From positions 1 through 64,000 of the forward strand of contig NZ_JAERRJ010000012.1 of NCBI RefSeq assembly GCF_016741815.1: a DNA stretch of 64,000 nt, given 5' to 3'. Position 1 is the first letter of the stretch; every line of letters begins with the position of its first letter. Position numbers and translations under genes: made by a program. A model generated the notes under the pieces. The model was not told the origin of the DNA. It did not search any database and saw nothing but the letters and a program-made list of their open reading frames with translations. Below, piece after piece: positions 16,231 through 24,478 of the stretch. The stretch comes from Nocardia acididurans (GTDB lineage: Bacteria; Actinomycetota; Actinomycetes; Mycobacteriales; Mycobacteriaceae).

Positions 16231-16893
16231 GTGAACCGCGACACACCACTCGACCGGCCGCAGCCCGAACCGCTGTCGATCGGACCCATCGGCGTCACCC
16301 GCGGGAGTTCGCTGCTCAGCGAAGGGCAGGAACGCAGCGACGCCGCCCGCAACCGGCAGCTGCTGCTCGACGCCGCCGAAGCGCTCGTGCGCGAACAGGG
16401 CGCGGAGGCGGTGACCATGGACGCCGTCGCCAAACGCGCGGGCGTCGGCAAGGGCACCGTGTTCCGGCGCTTCGGCAATCGATCCGGGCTCATGCACGCC
16501 CTGCTGGATCAGTCCGAGAAGAAGCTACAGGCTGCCTACATGTTCGGCCCGCCGCCCCTCGGGCCCGGCGCACCCGCCATCGAACGGCTCGTCGCCTTCG
16601 GCCGGGCGCGGCTGGCCGGCATCGAGGTCGAGGGCGATGTGCTGCGCGAGGCCTCCAGCAATGCCGAGCGATACTCCGGCGCGCCCTACAACGTGACGAA
16701 ATCCCATGTGGCGCTGCTGCTCCGGCAGGCGAACACCCCCGGCAACACCAACCTGCTGGCCGACACCCTGCTGGCGGCGCTGGACGCCGGGCTGGTGCTG
16801 CATCAGCATCGCGTCCAGGGGTACACGCTGGAACAGATCGGCGACTTCTTCGAGAGCCTCGTCCGCCGGGTCGTGCCCGTGGACGCGCAGTAG
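16231..16893 (+). CDS. TetR-family transcriptional regulator
   Basis: This 220-residue repressor-type protein has an N-terminal extension of about 35 residues, a helix-turn-helix segment (AVTMDAVAKRAGVGKGTVFRRFGNRSGL, shown here only as its hallmark) and a helical ligand-binding domain. The start is GTG 16231. It is divergent from the FMN reductase with a shared palindrome, implying autoregulation and control of the reductase. The nadE gene begins 10 bp after its stop, so nadE may be cotranscribed. The ligand is unknown. Confidence 0.9.
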   Translation: MNRDTPLDRPQPEPLSIGPIGVTRGSSLLSEGQERSDAARNRQLLLDAAEALVREQGAEAVTMDAVAKRAGVGKGTVFRRFGNRSGLMHALLDQSEKKLQAAYMFGPPPLGPGAPAIERLVAFGRARLAGIEVEGDVLREASSNAERYSGAPYNVTKSHVALLLRQANTPGNTNLLADTLLAALDAGLVLHQHRVQGYTLEQIGDFFESLVRRVVPVDAQ

Positions 16894-16903
16894 AGTGAGC
16901 CGC

Positions 16904-17743
16904 ATGGGGAACCTGCGCGAACAGATCATCGCCGAGTTGGGCGTGCTGCCGTCCATCGAGCCGAAAACCGAAGTGCGACGGCGCATCGACTTCCTCAAGG
17001 AGTATCTGCGCGCCACGCCCGCCAAGGGATTCGTGCTCGGCATCAGCGGCGGACAGGACTCCACCCTCACCGGACGGCTCTGCCAGCTGGCCGCCGAGGA
17101 ACTGCGCGCCGAAGGGCACGACGCCACCTTCGTGGCGGTGCGGCTGCCCTACGGCGTGCAGGCCGATGAGCACGACGCGCAGATCGCGCTGCGGTTCATC
17201 CAGCCGGATCGGTCCCTCGTGGTGAACGTCAAACCCAGCGCCGACGCCGCCGGTGCGGAAGCCGCCCTCGGCATCAAGGAACTCCTCGGCGAGGACACCC
17301 GCCTGCGCGACTTCGTGCGCGGCAATATCAAAGCCCGCGAACGCATGGTGCTGCAGTACGCGGTGGCGGGCCAGCTCAACCTGCTGGTGGTCGGCACCGA
17401 CCATGCCGCCGAAGCCGTCACCGGCTTCTTCACCAAGTTCGGCGACGGCGGCGTGGACATCACCCCGCTCACCGGACTCACCAAACGCCAGGGCGCGGCC
17501 CTGCTCCAGGAACTCGGCGCACCGCCCAGCGTCTGGCAGAAGGTCCCCACCGCCGACCTCGAGGACGACCGCCCGGCCCTGCCCGACGAGGAAGCCCTCG
17601 GCATGAAATACACCGAGATCGACGACTACCTCGAGGGCAAGGACGTCACCCCCGAGATCGCCGCCAAGGTGGAGAAGATCTTCCTCAACACCCGCCACAA
17701 GCGCGCGGTGCCGGTGACGCCGCTCGACGACTGGTGGCGCTGA
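16904..17743 (+). CDS. nadE: NAD+ synthetase, ammonia-dependent short form
   Basis: This enzyme makes NAD+ from nicotinic acid adenine dinucleotide, ATP and ammonia. It has 279 residues, matching the E. coli-type single-domain enzyme (275) rather than the roughly 680-residue glutamine-dependent actinobacterial form. The PP-loop SGGQDS is at residues 48-53, followed by VRLPYGVQADEHDA, VGTDHAAEAVTGFFTKFGDG and a C-terminal HKRAVPVTP segment. The start is ATG 16904. No glutaminase (nitrilase) domain is fused or adjacent, so it must use free ammonia or a partner encoded elsewhere. It is downstream of the TetR gene by 10 bp. Confidence 0.95.
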   Translation: MGNLREQIIAELGVLPSIEPKTEVRRRIDFLKEYLRATPAKGFVLGISGGQDSTLTGRLCQLAAEELRAEGHDATFVAVRLPYGVQADEHDAQIALRFIQPDRSLVVNVKPSADAAGAEAALGIKELLGEDTRLRDFVRGNIKARERMVLQYAVAGQLNLLVVGTDHAAEAVTGFFTKFGDGGVDITPLTGLTKRQGAALLQELGAPPSVWQKVPTADLEDDRPALPDEEALGMKYTEIDDYLEGKDVTPEIAAKVEKIFLNTRHKRAVPVTPLDDWWR

Positions 17744-17759
17744 CCCCACTCCAGACCTC

Positions 17760-17789
17760 GTGCCCGCTCCGCTGTCGCGGAGCGGGCAC
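17760..17789 (+). terminator. Terminator downstream of nadE
   Basis: A perfect 13-bp stem (arms 17760-17772 and 17777-17789, loop TGTC) starts 17 bp after the stop. Its right arm runs directly into the 41-bp repeat array. Confidence 0.85.
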
Positions 17790-17913
17790 ACCTGTGAGAT
17801 GACGGGGCCACACTGCTCAGCCGAGGGCACACCTCTGAGATGACGGGGCCACACTGCTCAGCCGAGGGCACACCTGTGAGATGACAGGGGCCACACTGCT
17901 CAGCCGAGGGCAC
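17784..17913. repeat. 41-bp tandem repeat, three copies
   Basis: Copies start at 17784, 17825 and 17866, with the GGGCAC start of a fourth at 17908. The unit begins GGGCACACCTGTGAGATGAC; the second copy has one substitution (CTCTGAG) and the third a one-base insertion. It is non-coding and sits between nadE and the next gene. Confidence 0.95.
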
Positions 17914-17998
17914 GCCGGCCCGGTTGTGCCTTCAGGGGTTCTTGAAGCGGGACAAATGCCACTGCTCTGTGGGGCTTGCGGGCGGCAGTATCGACGGA

Positions 17999-18310
17999 AT
18001 GAGAGGTTCCACGATCTTGGCTGTTGCCATTGCCGTGATGACCGCGGCGCATGCGGGGATCGGGGCTACCGGGTCGCACGATGCCGAATTTCTGGCGGGG
18101 GTCGGGGTCGAGCCGACATCGCCGTGGCCGCATCGGGATTCGGGGAATGGGCAGCGGTTGATCGCCGATGGGAAGCGGGTGTGCTCACGGCTGCGGGAGG
18201 GGGTTCCGGTGGTGGCGACCGACCGGTGCGGGTTCGAACGGCGGCTGATCGCCGCCGCCATCGCGGCCTACTGTCCGGAATTCGCTGGGCGGCAGCCGAA
18301 CTCGCGGTGA
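17999..18310 (+). CDS. Small secreted DUF732-like protein
   Basis: This is a 103-residue exported protein. The signal peptide (about 1-22, hydrophobic ILAVAIAVMTAAHA) is followed by FLAGVGVEP, a KRVCSRLREG segment and IAAAIAAYCPEF. The two cysteines in these contexts match the mycobacterial DUF732 family of small exported proteins, where they form a disulfide. Function in the family is unknown. The start ATG 17999 is chosen because the signal peptide begins there. It is convergent with the DUF1801 gene, whose stop is one base away. Confidence 0.75.
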   Translation: MRGSTILAVAIAVMTAAHAGIGATGSHDAEFLAGVGVEPTSPWPHRDSGNGQRLIADGKRVCSRLREGVPVVATDRCGFERRLIAAAIAAYCPEFAGRQPNSR

Positions 18311-18311
18311 G

Positions 18312-18674
18312 TCAGCAGATCGAGCCGGGGGTCGCGGCGGTGGCGGCGAGCAGATCGCGGATCAGGTCGTAGTCGATGGTGTCGGGATTGCGGAAGCGCA
18401 GGCAGGATTTGCCCATGTCGTGACCGGCCAGGCGGTCGGCGAAGGCCGCTCGGAGGTCGTCGCGCAGCACATAGACGGAGATGTACTGCTTCTGACTGGC
18501 GATGGCGACCCCGGCGCCGTCACGTTCGTAGGTGGGCATGCCGTAGGACATGAACTCGGTGAAGCCGGGGAGCTCCGTGCGGCACAGGTCGCGCAGGCGG
18601 GACAGGGCCGCGCGGCGGGCGTCCGGGAGTTCGGCCAGATAGTCGTCGACGGTGGCCGCGGCGCTGCTGACCAT
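18312..18674 (-). CDS. DUF1801 / YdhG-like protein
   Basis: This 120-residue single-domain protein is of the YdhG/DUF1801 family, with VDDYLAELPDARR at the N-terminus, the SYGMPTYERDG loop and IDYDLIRDLL at the end. The family fold resembles the SMUBP/YjbR group, but the biochemical role is not established. The start is ATG 18674, three bases after the moaD stop on the same strand, so it probably ends the moaA-moaD transcript. A link to molybdenum cofactor is positional only. Confidence 0.85.
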   Translation of the reverse strand: MVSSAAATVDDYLAELPDARRAALSRLRDLCRTELPGFTEFMSYGMPTYERDGAGVAIASQKQYISVYVLRDDLRAAFADRLAGHDMGKSCLRFRNPDTIDYDLIRDLLAATAATPGSIC

Positions 18675-18677
18675 GGC

Positions 18678-18920
18678 CTAGCCGCCCGCGAACGGCGGGA
18701 GGACGTCCACGCGGGGCGTCAGTGGGGTTGTCGCGTCCCTGGTGAGTTCGTCACCGATGAGGTAGGCGCAGACGCCGAGCATCTTGTCGAGATCGCCGCC
18801 GTAGGCGGAGACCAGGGTGGTGCGCAGGTCGGCGACCGTGGAACCGGTGGGGAGATCGAACTGCTCCCGGTCCTTGCCCACGGCGTCGGCGATAGCGGCG
18901 AAATAGCGGACCTCAACCAC
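18678..18920 (-). CDS. moaD: Molybdopterin synthase small subunit (MoaD)
   Basis: This is the sulfur-carrier subunit of molybdopterin synthase, which delivers thiocarboxylate sulfur to cyclic pyranopterin monophosphate with MoaE. It has 80 residues with the ubiquitin-like fold, starts VEVRYFAAIADAVG and ends in the obligatory Gly-Gly (PPFAGG). The start is GTG 18920, which overlaps the moaA stop by eight bases. The adenylyltransferase (MoeB/MoeZ) that activates it is not in this window. Confidence 0.93.
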   Translation of the reverse strand: MVEVRYFAAIADAVGKDREQFDLPTGSTVADLRTTLVSAYGGDLDKMLGVCAYLIGDELTRDATTPLTPRVDVLPPFAGG

Positions 18921-19971
18921 CAATGGCTCCCATCGATCGTTCGGGCGGGACGAAATCTGCGGCGTTGATACCGTGCCCCGCCCACTTGTGCCACATCGCG
19001 CCGCGCCAGAGGGCGGCGATCTCGGCATCGGATGCGTTGGCGCGCAAGGCTCCTCGAATGTCGTACTCCTGATCGGAGAACAGGCAGGAGCGGATGCGGC
19101 CGTCGGCGGTGAGGCGGGTGCGATCACAGTCGGAACAGAAGCTGCGGGTCACCGAAGCGATAATGCCGACCGTAGCCGGACCACCGTTGACCAGCCATTG
19201 TTCCGCCGGAGCCGACGGGTCGTCGCGGCCCACCTCGGTGAGTTCGAAACGCTCGCCGAGGACCCCGAGGAGCTCCTCCGCGGTGATCATGTTCGCCCGC
19301 GCCCACTCCTGATCGGCATCCAGCGGCATCTCTTCGATGAAGCGCAGTTCGACGCCCTCGTCCAGGCACCAGGCGAGCAGATCCGCTGCGCCGGTGAGGG
19401 TTTCACGCATGAGCACGGCGTTCACCTTGACCGGGGCCAGGCCCTCGCGATGCGCGGCGCGGATGCCCTCCAGCACCGAGTCCAGCCGGTCGCGGCGGGT
19501 GAGGCGGGCGAAGCCTTCGCGGTCGACGGTATCCAGGGAGATATTGATGCGGTTCAACCCCGCCGCCGCTAGTTTGCGGGCACGATGCTGGAGGCCCACG
19601 CCATTGCTCGTCATGGCCAGCGGCGTATCCGGAAGCTCGGACCGGCAGCCGGCGATGATCTGCTCGAGGTCGCGGCGCATGAGGGGTTCACCGCCGGTGA
19701 AGCGGACCTCCTCGATGCCGAGTTCCCGCACGGCCAGCACCACCAGCCGCACGATCTCCGCGGTGGTGAGCAGTTCCTCGGCGGGAATCGCGGGCAAACC
19801 CTCTTCCGGCATGCAGTAGGTGCATCGCAGCGAGCATTTCTCGGTAATGGAAACGCGCAGGTCACGAGCGGTTCTTCCGAAACGATCCACCAGGAACGGA
19901 GTATCGGGGCGGCCGTCCATCGAAGGTCGCCCGGCTCGCACGGCAGGCATGCCCATCACGACCACGGTCAC
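18913..19971 (-). CDS. moaA: GTP 3',8-cyclase (MoaA)
   Basis: This radical-SAM enzyme converts GTP to 3',8-cyclo-GTP, the first step of molybdenum cofactor synthesis. It has 352 residues. The N-terminal 4Fe-4S cluster motif is C46-x3-C50-x2-C53 (KCSLRCTYC). The C-terminal second cluster motif includes CSDCDRTRLTADGRIRSC. The chain ends in the conserved Gly-Gly needed for activity. The start is GTG 19971. The partner MoaC is encoded divergently as part of a fusion about 1.5 kb away. Confidence 0.96.
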   Translation of the reverse strand: MTVVVMGMPAVRAGRPSMDGRPDTPFLVDRFGRTARDLRVSITEKCSLRCTYCMPEEGLPAIPAEELLTTAEIVRLVVLAVRELGIEEVRFTGGEPLMRRDLEQIIAGCRSELPDTPLAMTSNGVGLQHRARKLAAAGLNRINISLDTVDREGFARLTRRDRLDSVLEGIRAAHREGLAPVKVNAVLMRETLTGAADLLAWCLDEGVELRFIEEMPLDADQEWARANMITAEELLGVLGERFELTEVGRDDPSAPAEQWLVNGGPATVGIIASVTRSFCSDCDRTRLTADGRIRSCLFSDQEYDIRGALRANASDAEIAALWRGAMWHKWAGHGINAADFVPPERSMGAIGG

Positions 19972-20057
19972 GCGACCATTATGTCCGCCTTGGCAAGACC
20001 CCGTATGCAGGGCGGACCCGGAATGTCTCTCCTCACACCCCGTATACGCTCACCCGC

Positions 20058-21263
20058 ATGAGTTCCCGGCATGCTCTGGCCCCGGCCCGCTCCGTCGACG
20101 ACCACCGGCAACGCATCGAGAATCTGCTGCGGCCGCTGACCGAACGCGGCAGTGAACGCGTGCCCGTCACCGCGGCCCTCGGGCGGCGGCTCGCCGAGGA
20201 CGTGTACTCCCCCCTGGACCTGCCGGTGTTCCGCAACTCCTCCATGGACGGCTACGCGGTGCGCGCCGACTCCGTGGCGGCCGTGCCGGTGACACTGCCG
20301 CTGGCCGGCGTGGTCGCGGCCGGAAACCGCGGCGAAACCCCGCTGCCCGAGGGTGCGGCCCTGAAGGTCATGACCGGCGCGCCGATTCCCCCGGGCGCGG
20401 ACTGCGTGGTCCCGGTCGAGGACACCACCTCGGACGGCAGCACCGTCACCATCGAAAAATCCCGCACCGCAGGCAATTTCGTGCGCGAACCCGGCACCGA
20501 CGTGCGCACGGGCGAACTCCTCGCCGCCGCCGGAACCCTGCTGCACCCCCGCCATATCGCCGCCCTCGCCGCCGTCGGCCTGCCCGACCTCCCGGTCACC
20601 CGCCGCGTCCGCGCCGCCGTCCTCACCACCGGCGACGAGCTCATGCCCGCCGGAACCCCCCTGCTTCCCGGCCAGATCTACAACTCCAACGGCATCGCCC
20701 TCGCCGCCGCCCTCACCGACAACGGCGTCGACGTGGTCTCCCTGGCCCACTCCACCGACGACCACGACGAATTCCGCGCTCGCATCGCCGAAGCCACCGC
20801 CGCCGCCGATCTCGTGTTCACCTCCGGCGGTGTCTCCAAGGGCGACTTCGAGGTGGTCAAGGATGTGCTCACCCCTCTCGGCGGCGAATTCGGTTCGGTC
20901 GCAATCCAACCCGGCGGTCCCCAAGGGCTGACCGTGGTGCACGGCATCCCGATCCTGAGCTTCCCGGGCAACCCCGTGAGCACCATGGTCTCCTTCGAGG
21001 TCTTCGCCCGCCCCATCCTGCGGGCGCTGGGCGGACTGCCGCCGATCGCCTCGGTCGACGTGCCGCTGCTGGAACCCGTCCGCTCGCCCGCCGGGAAGAA
21101 CCAGTTCCTGCGCGGGAAGCTGACCTCCGACGGAGTCCGCCTGATCGCCGGGCCGGGCTCGCATCTGATCGCCACCATGGCGCAGGCCGACGTGCTGATC
21201 GATATCCCGGTCGGGATCACCGAATTGGCCGCCGGGGACACCGTCCGCGTCCATCCGCTCTGA
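20058..21263 (+). CDS. moeA: Molybdopterin molybdotransferase (MoeA)
   Basis: This enzyme inserts molybdate into adenylylated molybdopterin. It has 401 residues with the four-domain MoeA layout. Landmarks are FRNSSMDGYAVRA (catalytic region), VMTGAPIPPGADCVVPVE, TTGDELMPAG and FTSGGVSKGDFEVVKDVL. The last two form the MogA-like domain. The C-terminal domain IV ends in VRVHPL. The start is ATG 20058. It is divergent from moaA across an 86-bp promoter gap and 175 bp ahead of the moaC-mog fusion. Confidence 0.96.
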   Translation: MSSRHALAPARSVDDHRQRIENLLRPLTERGSERVPVTAALGRRLAEDVYSPLDLPVFRNSSMDGYAVRADSVAAVPVTLPLAGVVAAGNRGETPLPEGAALKVMTGAPIPPGADCVVPVEDTTSDGSTVTIEKSRTAGNFVREPGTDVRTGELLAAAGTLLHPRHIAALAAVGLPDLPVTRRVRAAVLTTGDELMPAGTPLLPGQIYNSNGIALAAALTDNGVDVVSLAHSTDDHDEFRARIAEATAAADLVFTSGGVSKGDFEVVKDVLTPLGGEFGSVAIQPGGPQGLTVVHGIPILSFPGNPVSTMVSFEVFARPILRALGGLPPIASVDVPLLEPVRSPAGKNQFLRGKLTSDGVRLIAGPGSHLIATMAQADVLIDIPVGITELAAGDTVRVHPL

Positions 21264-21438
21264 ACCGGCGGATGTACTGATCGACAGCGCGATCCCGGCA
21301 ACCCGGCCCGAAGTTGGTGCGATCGTCCGAACCTCACCGTGGAGAGGGTTCTCACCAGGGGAATCGGGTTAGCGTGAGGCGCGTCGTGGAGGTGACCCCG
21401 GGCTCGAGGTGAGGGTGCGTTGTGTAAGGCTGGTGGGT

Positions 21439-22497
21439 ATGAGTGAGTTGTCGCATGTCGACCGGGAAGGGCGCGCCCGCATGGTGGATGTGAGCGCCAA
21501 GGCCGACACGGCGCGCATCGCTGTCGCCGCCGGGGAGCTGCACACCACCGCCGAGGTCGTGAAGCTGGTGCGGGCGGACGATATGCCCAAGGCCGATGTG
21601 CTGACCACGGCGCGACTGGCCGGAATCAACGGGGCCAAGAAGACCTCGGAGTTGATTCCGCTGTGTCATCAGCTGGCGCTGTCCACGGTGAAGATCGCGT
21701 TCGACTTCACCGAGACCAGTATCGGCATCGAGGCGACCGCGAAGACCAAGGGGCCCACCGGCGTCGAGATGGAGGCGCTCACCGCTGTCGCGGTCGCGGG
21801 GCTCACGCTGCACGACATGGTGAAGGCCGTGGATCCGGCGGCCACGCTGAACAATGTCCGGCTGCTCACCAAAGATGGTGGTAAGCGCGGACATTGGGAG
21901 CGGTCCGCTGCCGTGGAGGCGAATGCGGGTGTGCCGCACGGCGGCTCGGCCCATGCGACGAGCCAGGAACATGCGGCGGTGCGCGCCGATCAGGCAGCCG
22001 ACGCGCCACTCGCCTACGGGGCCGGGCGTCCGGCGGTGGTGCTCGTGGCCTCCACCGGTGCGGCGGCGGGCAGTCGCGTCGACACGACCGGGCCGAAGCT
22101 CGCGGAATGGCTGGGCGGGCTGGGGTTTTCGGTGCGCGGGCCGCTGGTGTACGCGGACGCGGATATCGCGTACGGGCTAGCCGAGGCGCTGGCGGGGGAA
22201 CCCGCGCTGGTGATCAGCACCGGCGGCACCGGGGCCTCCCCCACCGACGCGACCCCGGAAGCCACTCTCGCGGTGCTGGATCGGGAGCTGCCGGGTGTGG
22301 CCGAGGCCATTCGGCAGCGTGGGACGGCGAAGTTCCCGCTCGCCTCGCTCAGCCGCGGCGTGGCCGGGCTCGCCGGGCGCAGCGTGATCGTGAACCTGCC
22401 CGGGTCTCCGGGCGGGGTGAAGGACGGAATCGCCGTGCTGGAACCACTTCTCGAACATCTGCTGGCCCAGGTGGCCGGAGGAGGCAGCCATGAGTGA
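21439..22497 (+). CDS. moaC: Fused cyclic pyranopterin monophosphate synthase / molybdopterin adenylyltransferase (MoaC-Mog)
   Basis: This is a 352-residue two-domain protein. Residues 1-155 are MoaC, converting 3',8-cyclo-GTP to cPMP, with K51, D126 and K129 in the expected active-site contexts (DDMPKADVL, LHDMVKAVD) and ELIPLCHQL. A 40-residue Ala/Gly/His-containing linker (156-196) follows. Residues 197-352 are a MogA/MoaB-type domain with STGGTGASPTDATPEA and LPGSPGGVKDG, which adenylates molybdopterin. In M. tuberculosis moaC2 and mog are separate adjacent genes before moaE2, so this is a fusion of neighbours. The start is ATG 21439. It overlaps moaE by eight bases. Confidence 0.94.
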   Translation: MSELSHVDREGRARMVDVSAKADTARIAVAAGELHTTAEVVKLVRADDMPKADVLTTARLAGINGAKKTSELIPLCHQLALSTVKIAFDFTETSIGIEATAKTKGPTGVEMEALTAVAVAGLTLHDMVKAVDPAATLNNVRLLTKDGGKRGHWERSAAVEANAGVPHGGSAHATSQEHAAVRADQAADAPLAYGAGRPAVVLVASTGAAAGSRVDTTGPKLAEWLGGLGFSVRGPLVYADADIAYGLAEALAGEPALVISTGGTGASPTDATPEATLAVLDRELPGVAEAIRQRGTAKFPLASLSRGVAGLAGRSVIVNLPGSPGGVKDGIAVLEPLLEHLLAQVAGGGSHE

Positions 22498-22915
22498 GCC
22501 GTTGCTGGCCCGGATCAGCGATCAGCCGCTGAACCCCGACGAGGTCGAGAAGGCCGTCACCGGGCCCGAGCACGGCGCGGTGGTCGTCTTCACCGGCAAG
22601 GTGCGCGATCATGATGGCGGGCAGGCGGTTTCGTCACTGGAGTATTCGGCGCACCCGCAGGCCGAGACCTTCCTGCGCACCGTGTGCGCCGAGGTCTCCG
22701 CGGCCTCGGGACTTCCGGTCGCGGCCATCCATCGCATCGGCCCCCTCACCATCGGCGATATCGCCATCGCCGTGGCGGTCGCCGCACCGCATCGCGCCGA
22801 GGCCTTCACGGTCTGCGCGGATCTGGTGGATCGCATCAAACACGAAGTGCCCATCTGGAAACGACAGATGTTCGCCGACGGCCTGTCCGAATGGGTCAAC
22901 GCCTGCGCGCACTAG
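22490..22915 (+). CDS. moaE: Molybdopterin synthase large subunit (MoaE)
   Basis: This is the catalytic subunit that converts cPMP to molybdopterin using MoaD thiocarboxylate. It has 141 residues with the family segments GAVVVFTGKVRDHD, SLEYSAHPQAE, IHRIGPLTIGD and KHEVPIWKRQMFADG (the catalytic Lys region). The start is ATG 22490 inside the end of the moaC-mog gene, indicating translational coupling. It is the last gene of the rightward moa operon. Confidence 0.96.
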   Translation: MSEPLLARISDQPLNPDEVEKAVTGPEHGAVVVFTGKVRDHDGGQAVSSLEYSAHPQAETFLRTVCAEVSAASGLPVAAIHRIGPLTIGDIAIAVAVAAPHRAEAFTVCADLVDRIKHEVPIWKRQMFADGLSEWVNACAH

Positions 22916-22935
22916 ACCGTACGAGACCGGTCTAG
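22912..22935. terminator. Bidirectional terminator spanning both stop codons of moaE and the permease
   Basis: An 8-bp inverted repeat (CTAGACCG at 22912-22919, CGGTCTAG at 22928-22935) contains the TAG stops of the two convergent genes. The genes end only 16 bp apart. Confidence 0.6.
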
Positions 22936-24296
22936 GCGGCGATCGGATCCTGTGGCTCCGGGTCCGAGGCTGTGGATTGCCTTGCGCCACGGGCGATCTC
23001 GCCGAGCTTGGAATGATTGAACAGCAGGTTCAGAGCAAAGGCGGTGAAGGCCGCCAACGTTATGCCGCTGTTGAGGAGAATCTCGGCGGAGGATGGGAAC
23101 TTGTCGAACATGCCCTTGGTGAGGACCGGGATCAGGCCCACGCCGATGGCGACGGCGACGATGGTCAGGTTCACCCGGTCGTCGAGGTCGGCACGGCGGA
23201 GGGTATCGATCCCGATGACCGCGATGGTGGCGAACAGAACCAGACCGACGCCTCCCACAACGGGTTTCGGGACGGCGGCGACTATCGCGCCGAAGCGGGG
23301 GACCGCGCCGAGGACGATGAGCATCGCGCCGCTGACGGCTGTGACGTAGCGGCTGTACACGCGAGTGTTGGCCACCGCACCGACGTTCTGGTTGAAGACG
23401 GTATCGACGAACGAGTTGAAGATGCCGCCCAGGACCGCCGAGAGGCCGTCGCCGACCAGGCCGCGGGCGATATCGGCGCGTTCGACCTTCTTGCCGGTGA
23501 TCTGGCCGATGGCCAGCATGCTCGCGGTGGATTCGGCGAAGACCACGGCCATCACGATGCTCATGGCGACCACGGCGGTGATCGGGAACTGGGGTGCGCC
23601 GAAGTGGAAGGGGTCGGGCAGGCCGAGCCACTTCGCGTCCGAAACACCGTCCAGCTGCACCAAACCCATGGGAACGGCGATCAGGACGCCGACCACCAGC
23701 GCGATGAGAATGCCCAGCTGCGACCACACTCCGCGGCCCAGCACCGTGCAGACGAGCGCGATGATCAGGACCGCCACCGCCAGCGCGATATAGGACGGTG
23801 ACGCGAAGGTGGCGGCCTTCGGGTCGCTGCCCACGATCAGACCGCCCGCCACGCCGATCAGCGAAACACCGACCACGGTCAGCACGGTGCCGGTGACCAG
23901 GGGCGGGAAGAACCGGACCACCATGGCGAACGGCCATGCCAGCGCCACGCCGATAATGCCGCCGATCAGCATGGAACCCCACACCGCGGGCAGCCCGTAC
24001 TCCTTGGCGATCAGGATCATCGGACTCATGGCCACGAAGGTCGCGCCGGTGACGATGGGCAGTCGCGCACCCGCGAATTTGCCGAGGCCGAGGCTCTGCA
24101 CCATGGTGATCACGCCCGCCACCAGCAGATCCGCGCTGATCAGCATGGCGATCGTGGAGTTGTCGAGCTTGGCGGCGGCGCCGAACACCAGCGGCACCGT
24201 GACACAGCCGGTGTACATGATCAGCACATGCTGCAGGCCGAACAGCAGCAGCCGCGACCACGGCAGGCGGATGTCGACGGGATGGGGCGAGGTCAT
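22932..24296 (-). CDS. NCS2-family purine (probably urate/xanthine) permease
   Basis: This 454-residue, multi-helix proton symporter is of the nucleobase-ascorbate (NCS2) family. The N-terminal LQHVLIMYTGCVTVPLVFG, the AVVFAESTASMLAIGQITGKK loop and the FNSFVDTVFNQNVGAV segment are typical of the xanthine/uric-acid branch. The QNVG motif is characteristic of purine transporters, in place of the NQ-rich form of uracil carriers. The start is ATG 24296 with AAGGAG six bases upstream. It is divergent from uricase with a PucR-type regulator beyond, so import of urate or xanthine for catabolism is the likely job. Confidence 0.9.
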   Translation of the reverse strand: MTSPHPVDIRLPWSRLLLFGLQHVLIMYTGCVTVPLVFGAAAKLDNSTIAMLISADLLVAGVITMVQSLGLGKFAGARLPIVTGATFVAMSPMILIAKEYGLPAVWGSMLIGGIIGVALAWPFAMVVRFFPPLVTGTVLTVVGVSLIGVAGGLIVGSDPKAATFASPSYIALAVAVLIIALVCTVLGRGVWSQLGILIALVVGVLIAVPMGLVQLDGVSDAKWLGLPDPFHFGAPQFPITAVVAMSIVMAVVFAESTASMLAIGQITGKKVERADIARGLVGDGLSAVLGGIFNSFVDTVFNQNVGAVANTRVYSRYVTAVSGAMLIVLGAVPRFGAIVAAVPKPVVGGVGLVLFATIAVIGIDTLRRADLDDRVNLTIVAVAIGVGLIPVLTKGMFDKFPSSAEILLNSGITLAAFTAFALNLLFNHSKLGEIARGARQSTASDPEPQDPIAA

Positions 24297-24478
24297 GAGG
24301 GCTCCTTGCGGCGCGATACTTGTGCACAGGCTAGACAGCGCGATTCGCCTCGGCGTTTGTCCGATCAGCCCAATCATCGCCCATGCCGGGCGCGCGGTTT
24401 TGTGTCCGGAACCAGCGTGTGCGGCGGCGCGGGTGCGCCACAGTGGGGCACAGTGTTCCTCGACCACGGGAGGCGACC

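Noticed and set aside
17784..17913. CRISPR array
   Set aside because: Units are contiguous with no variable spacers and no cas genes are present.
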